Assembly (NCBI GenBank): GCA_001767035.1
Contig: MEKR01000142.1
Span: 1-39,813 of the forward strand
From: Acidobacteria bacterium RIFCSPLOWO2_02_FULL_61_28
Lineage (GTDB): Bacteria > Acidobacteriota > Terriglobia > 2-12-FULL-54-10
Length of the DNA stretch: 39,813 nucleotides
Direction: 5' to 3'
Part shown: piece after piece, positions 39,682 through 39,813 of the stretch
Position numbering within the stretch: the stretch's first letter is position 1
Layout: every line of letters starts with the position of its first letter
Notes under the pieces: generated by a model
What the model was told of the DNA's origin: nothing
Databases searched by the model: none
The model's input: only the letters and a program-made list of their open reading frames with translations
Program-made: the position numbers and the translations under genes

Positions 39682-39813
39682 CTATCGCAAGGCTGACAGG
39701 CCGGCGCCCGCCACTTCCTCGTCTTGGGCTTCCGTTCCGGCGCTGATGCCGATCCCGCCGATCACGCTGCCTTCCCACTCGATCGGCAGGCCGCCGCGCA
39801 CCGGAGTCAGCGC
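39682..39813 (-). CDS. GlcG/HbpS-family (DUF336) protein, C-terminal part (cut by window edge)
   Basis: The minus-strand frame is open from the window edge for 43 residues to a TAG at 39682-39684. It reads VRGGLPIEWEGSVIGGIG, then GTEAQDEEVAGAGLSAL, the typical C-terminus of the GlcG/HbpS heme-binding family (GG.P....G..IG.IGVSGGT..QD..VA.AG..AL). Members bind heme or are found with glycolate and propanediol genes; which applies here cannot be seen. The sequence upstream is outside the window. The 112 bases between its stop and the hairpin element hold no gene. Confidence 0.8.
   Translation of the reverse strand, partial: ALTPVRGGLPIEWEGSVIGGIGISAGTEAQDEEVAGAGLSALR

Overview
The window is GC-rich, densely coded DNA that looks chromosomal and most likely comes from an Acidobacteriota bacterium, Solibacter/Bryobacter-like in broad sense. 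The grounds are a giant secreted protein ending in the Solibacter-type C-terminal domain (TIGR03437 family), two Oar-like TonB-dependent receptors with N-terminal carboxypeptidase-regulatory-like domains, and short hairpin repeats typical of such genomes. No rRNA, tRNA, CRISPR array, transposase or phage core gene was found. Both ends cut through genes.

Left part (1-2400): the C-terminal end of a tail-fibre-like protein with 'VGIG' repeats, a small secreted protein, a 61-codon gene repeating only the last module of the tail-fibre-like protein, and a headless domain fragment abutting it. An array of tight hairpins follows. At 2422-6849 four glycosyltransferase genes (three GT2, one GT4/DUF1972) form a tight exopolysaccharide operon. 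The first very probably starts at a CTG codon. A coiled-coil protein with a HisKA-like tail follows (7100-8635).

The minus-strand block 8712-12103 is a yceD-rpmF-plsX-fabD-fabG fatty-acid/ribosomal-protein cluster. plsX is reduced to about 32 recognisable codons, fabH and acpP are absent, and a MazF/PemK-type toxin-antitoxin pair sits between fabD and fabG. Housekeeping genes follow: a small membrane protein, a dGTPase, a TPR membrane protein, rsmI and a phosphoesterase.

At 16661-19940 a strong promoter with an AT-rich repeat region precedes a three-gene unit: outer-membrane porin, soluble CuA-type cupredoxin and di-heme DUF1111 oxidoreductase. This is the best candidate for a little-described functional system here, probably periplasmic redox or metal handling. 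Then come a sugar-nucleotide transferase with its own promoter, an MFS transporter, a small secreted protein, the giant BACON-like/TIGR03437 protein and a large Oar-like receptor.

The right part (30005-36326) joins c-di-GMP turnover (GGDEF with I-site; GAF-HD-GYP with a large insertion) to a CpsB/CapC-type PHP phosphatase and an uncharacterised P-loop ATPase. This suggests control of surface polysaccharide, in keeping with the glycosyltransferase operon. A second Oar-like protein with an apparently missing plug domain, a second copy of a hairpin element and the C-terminus of a GlcG/HbpS-family protein end the window.
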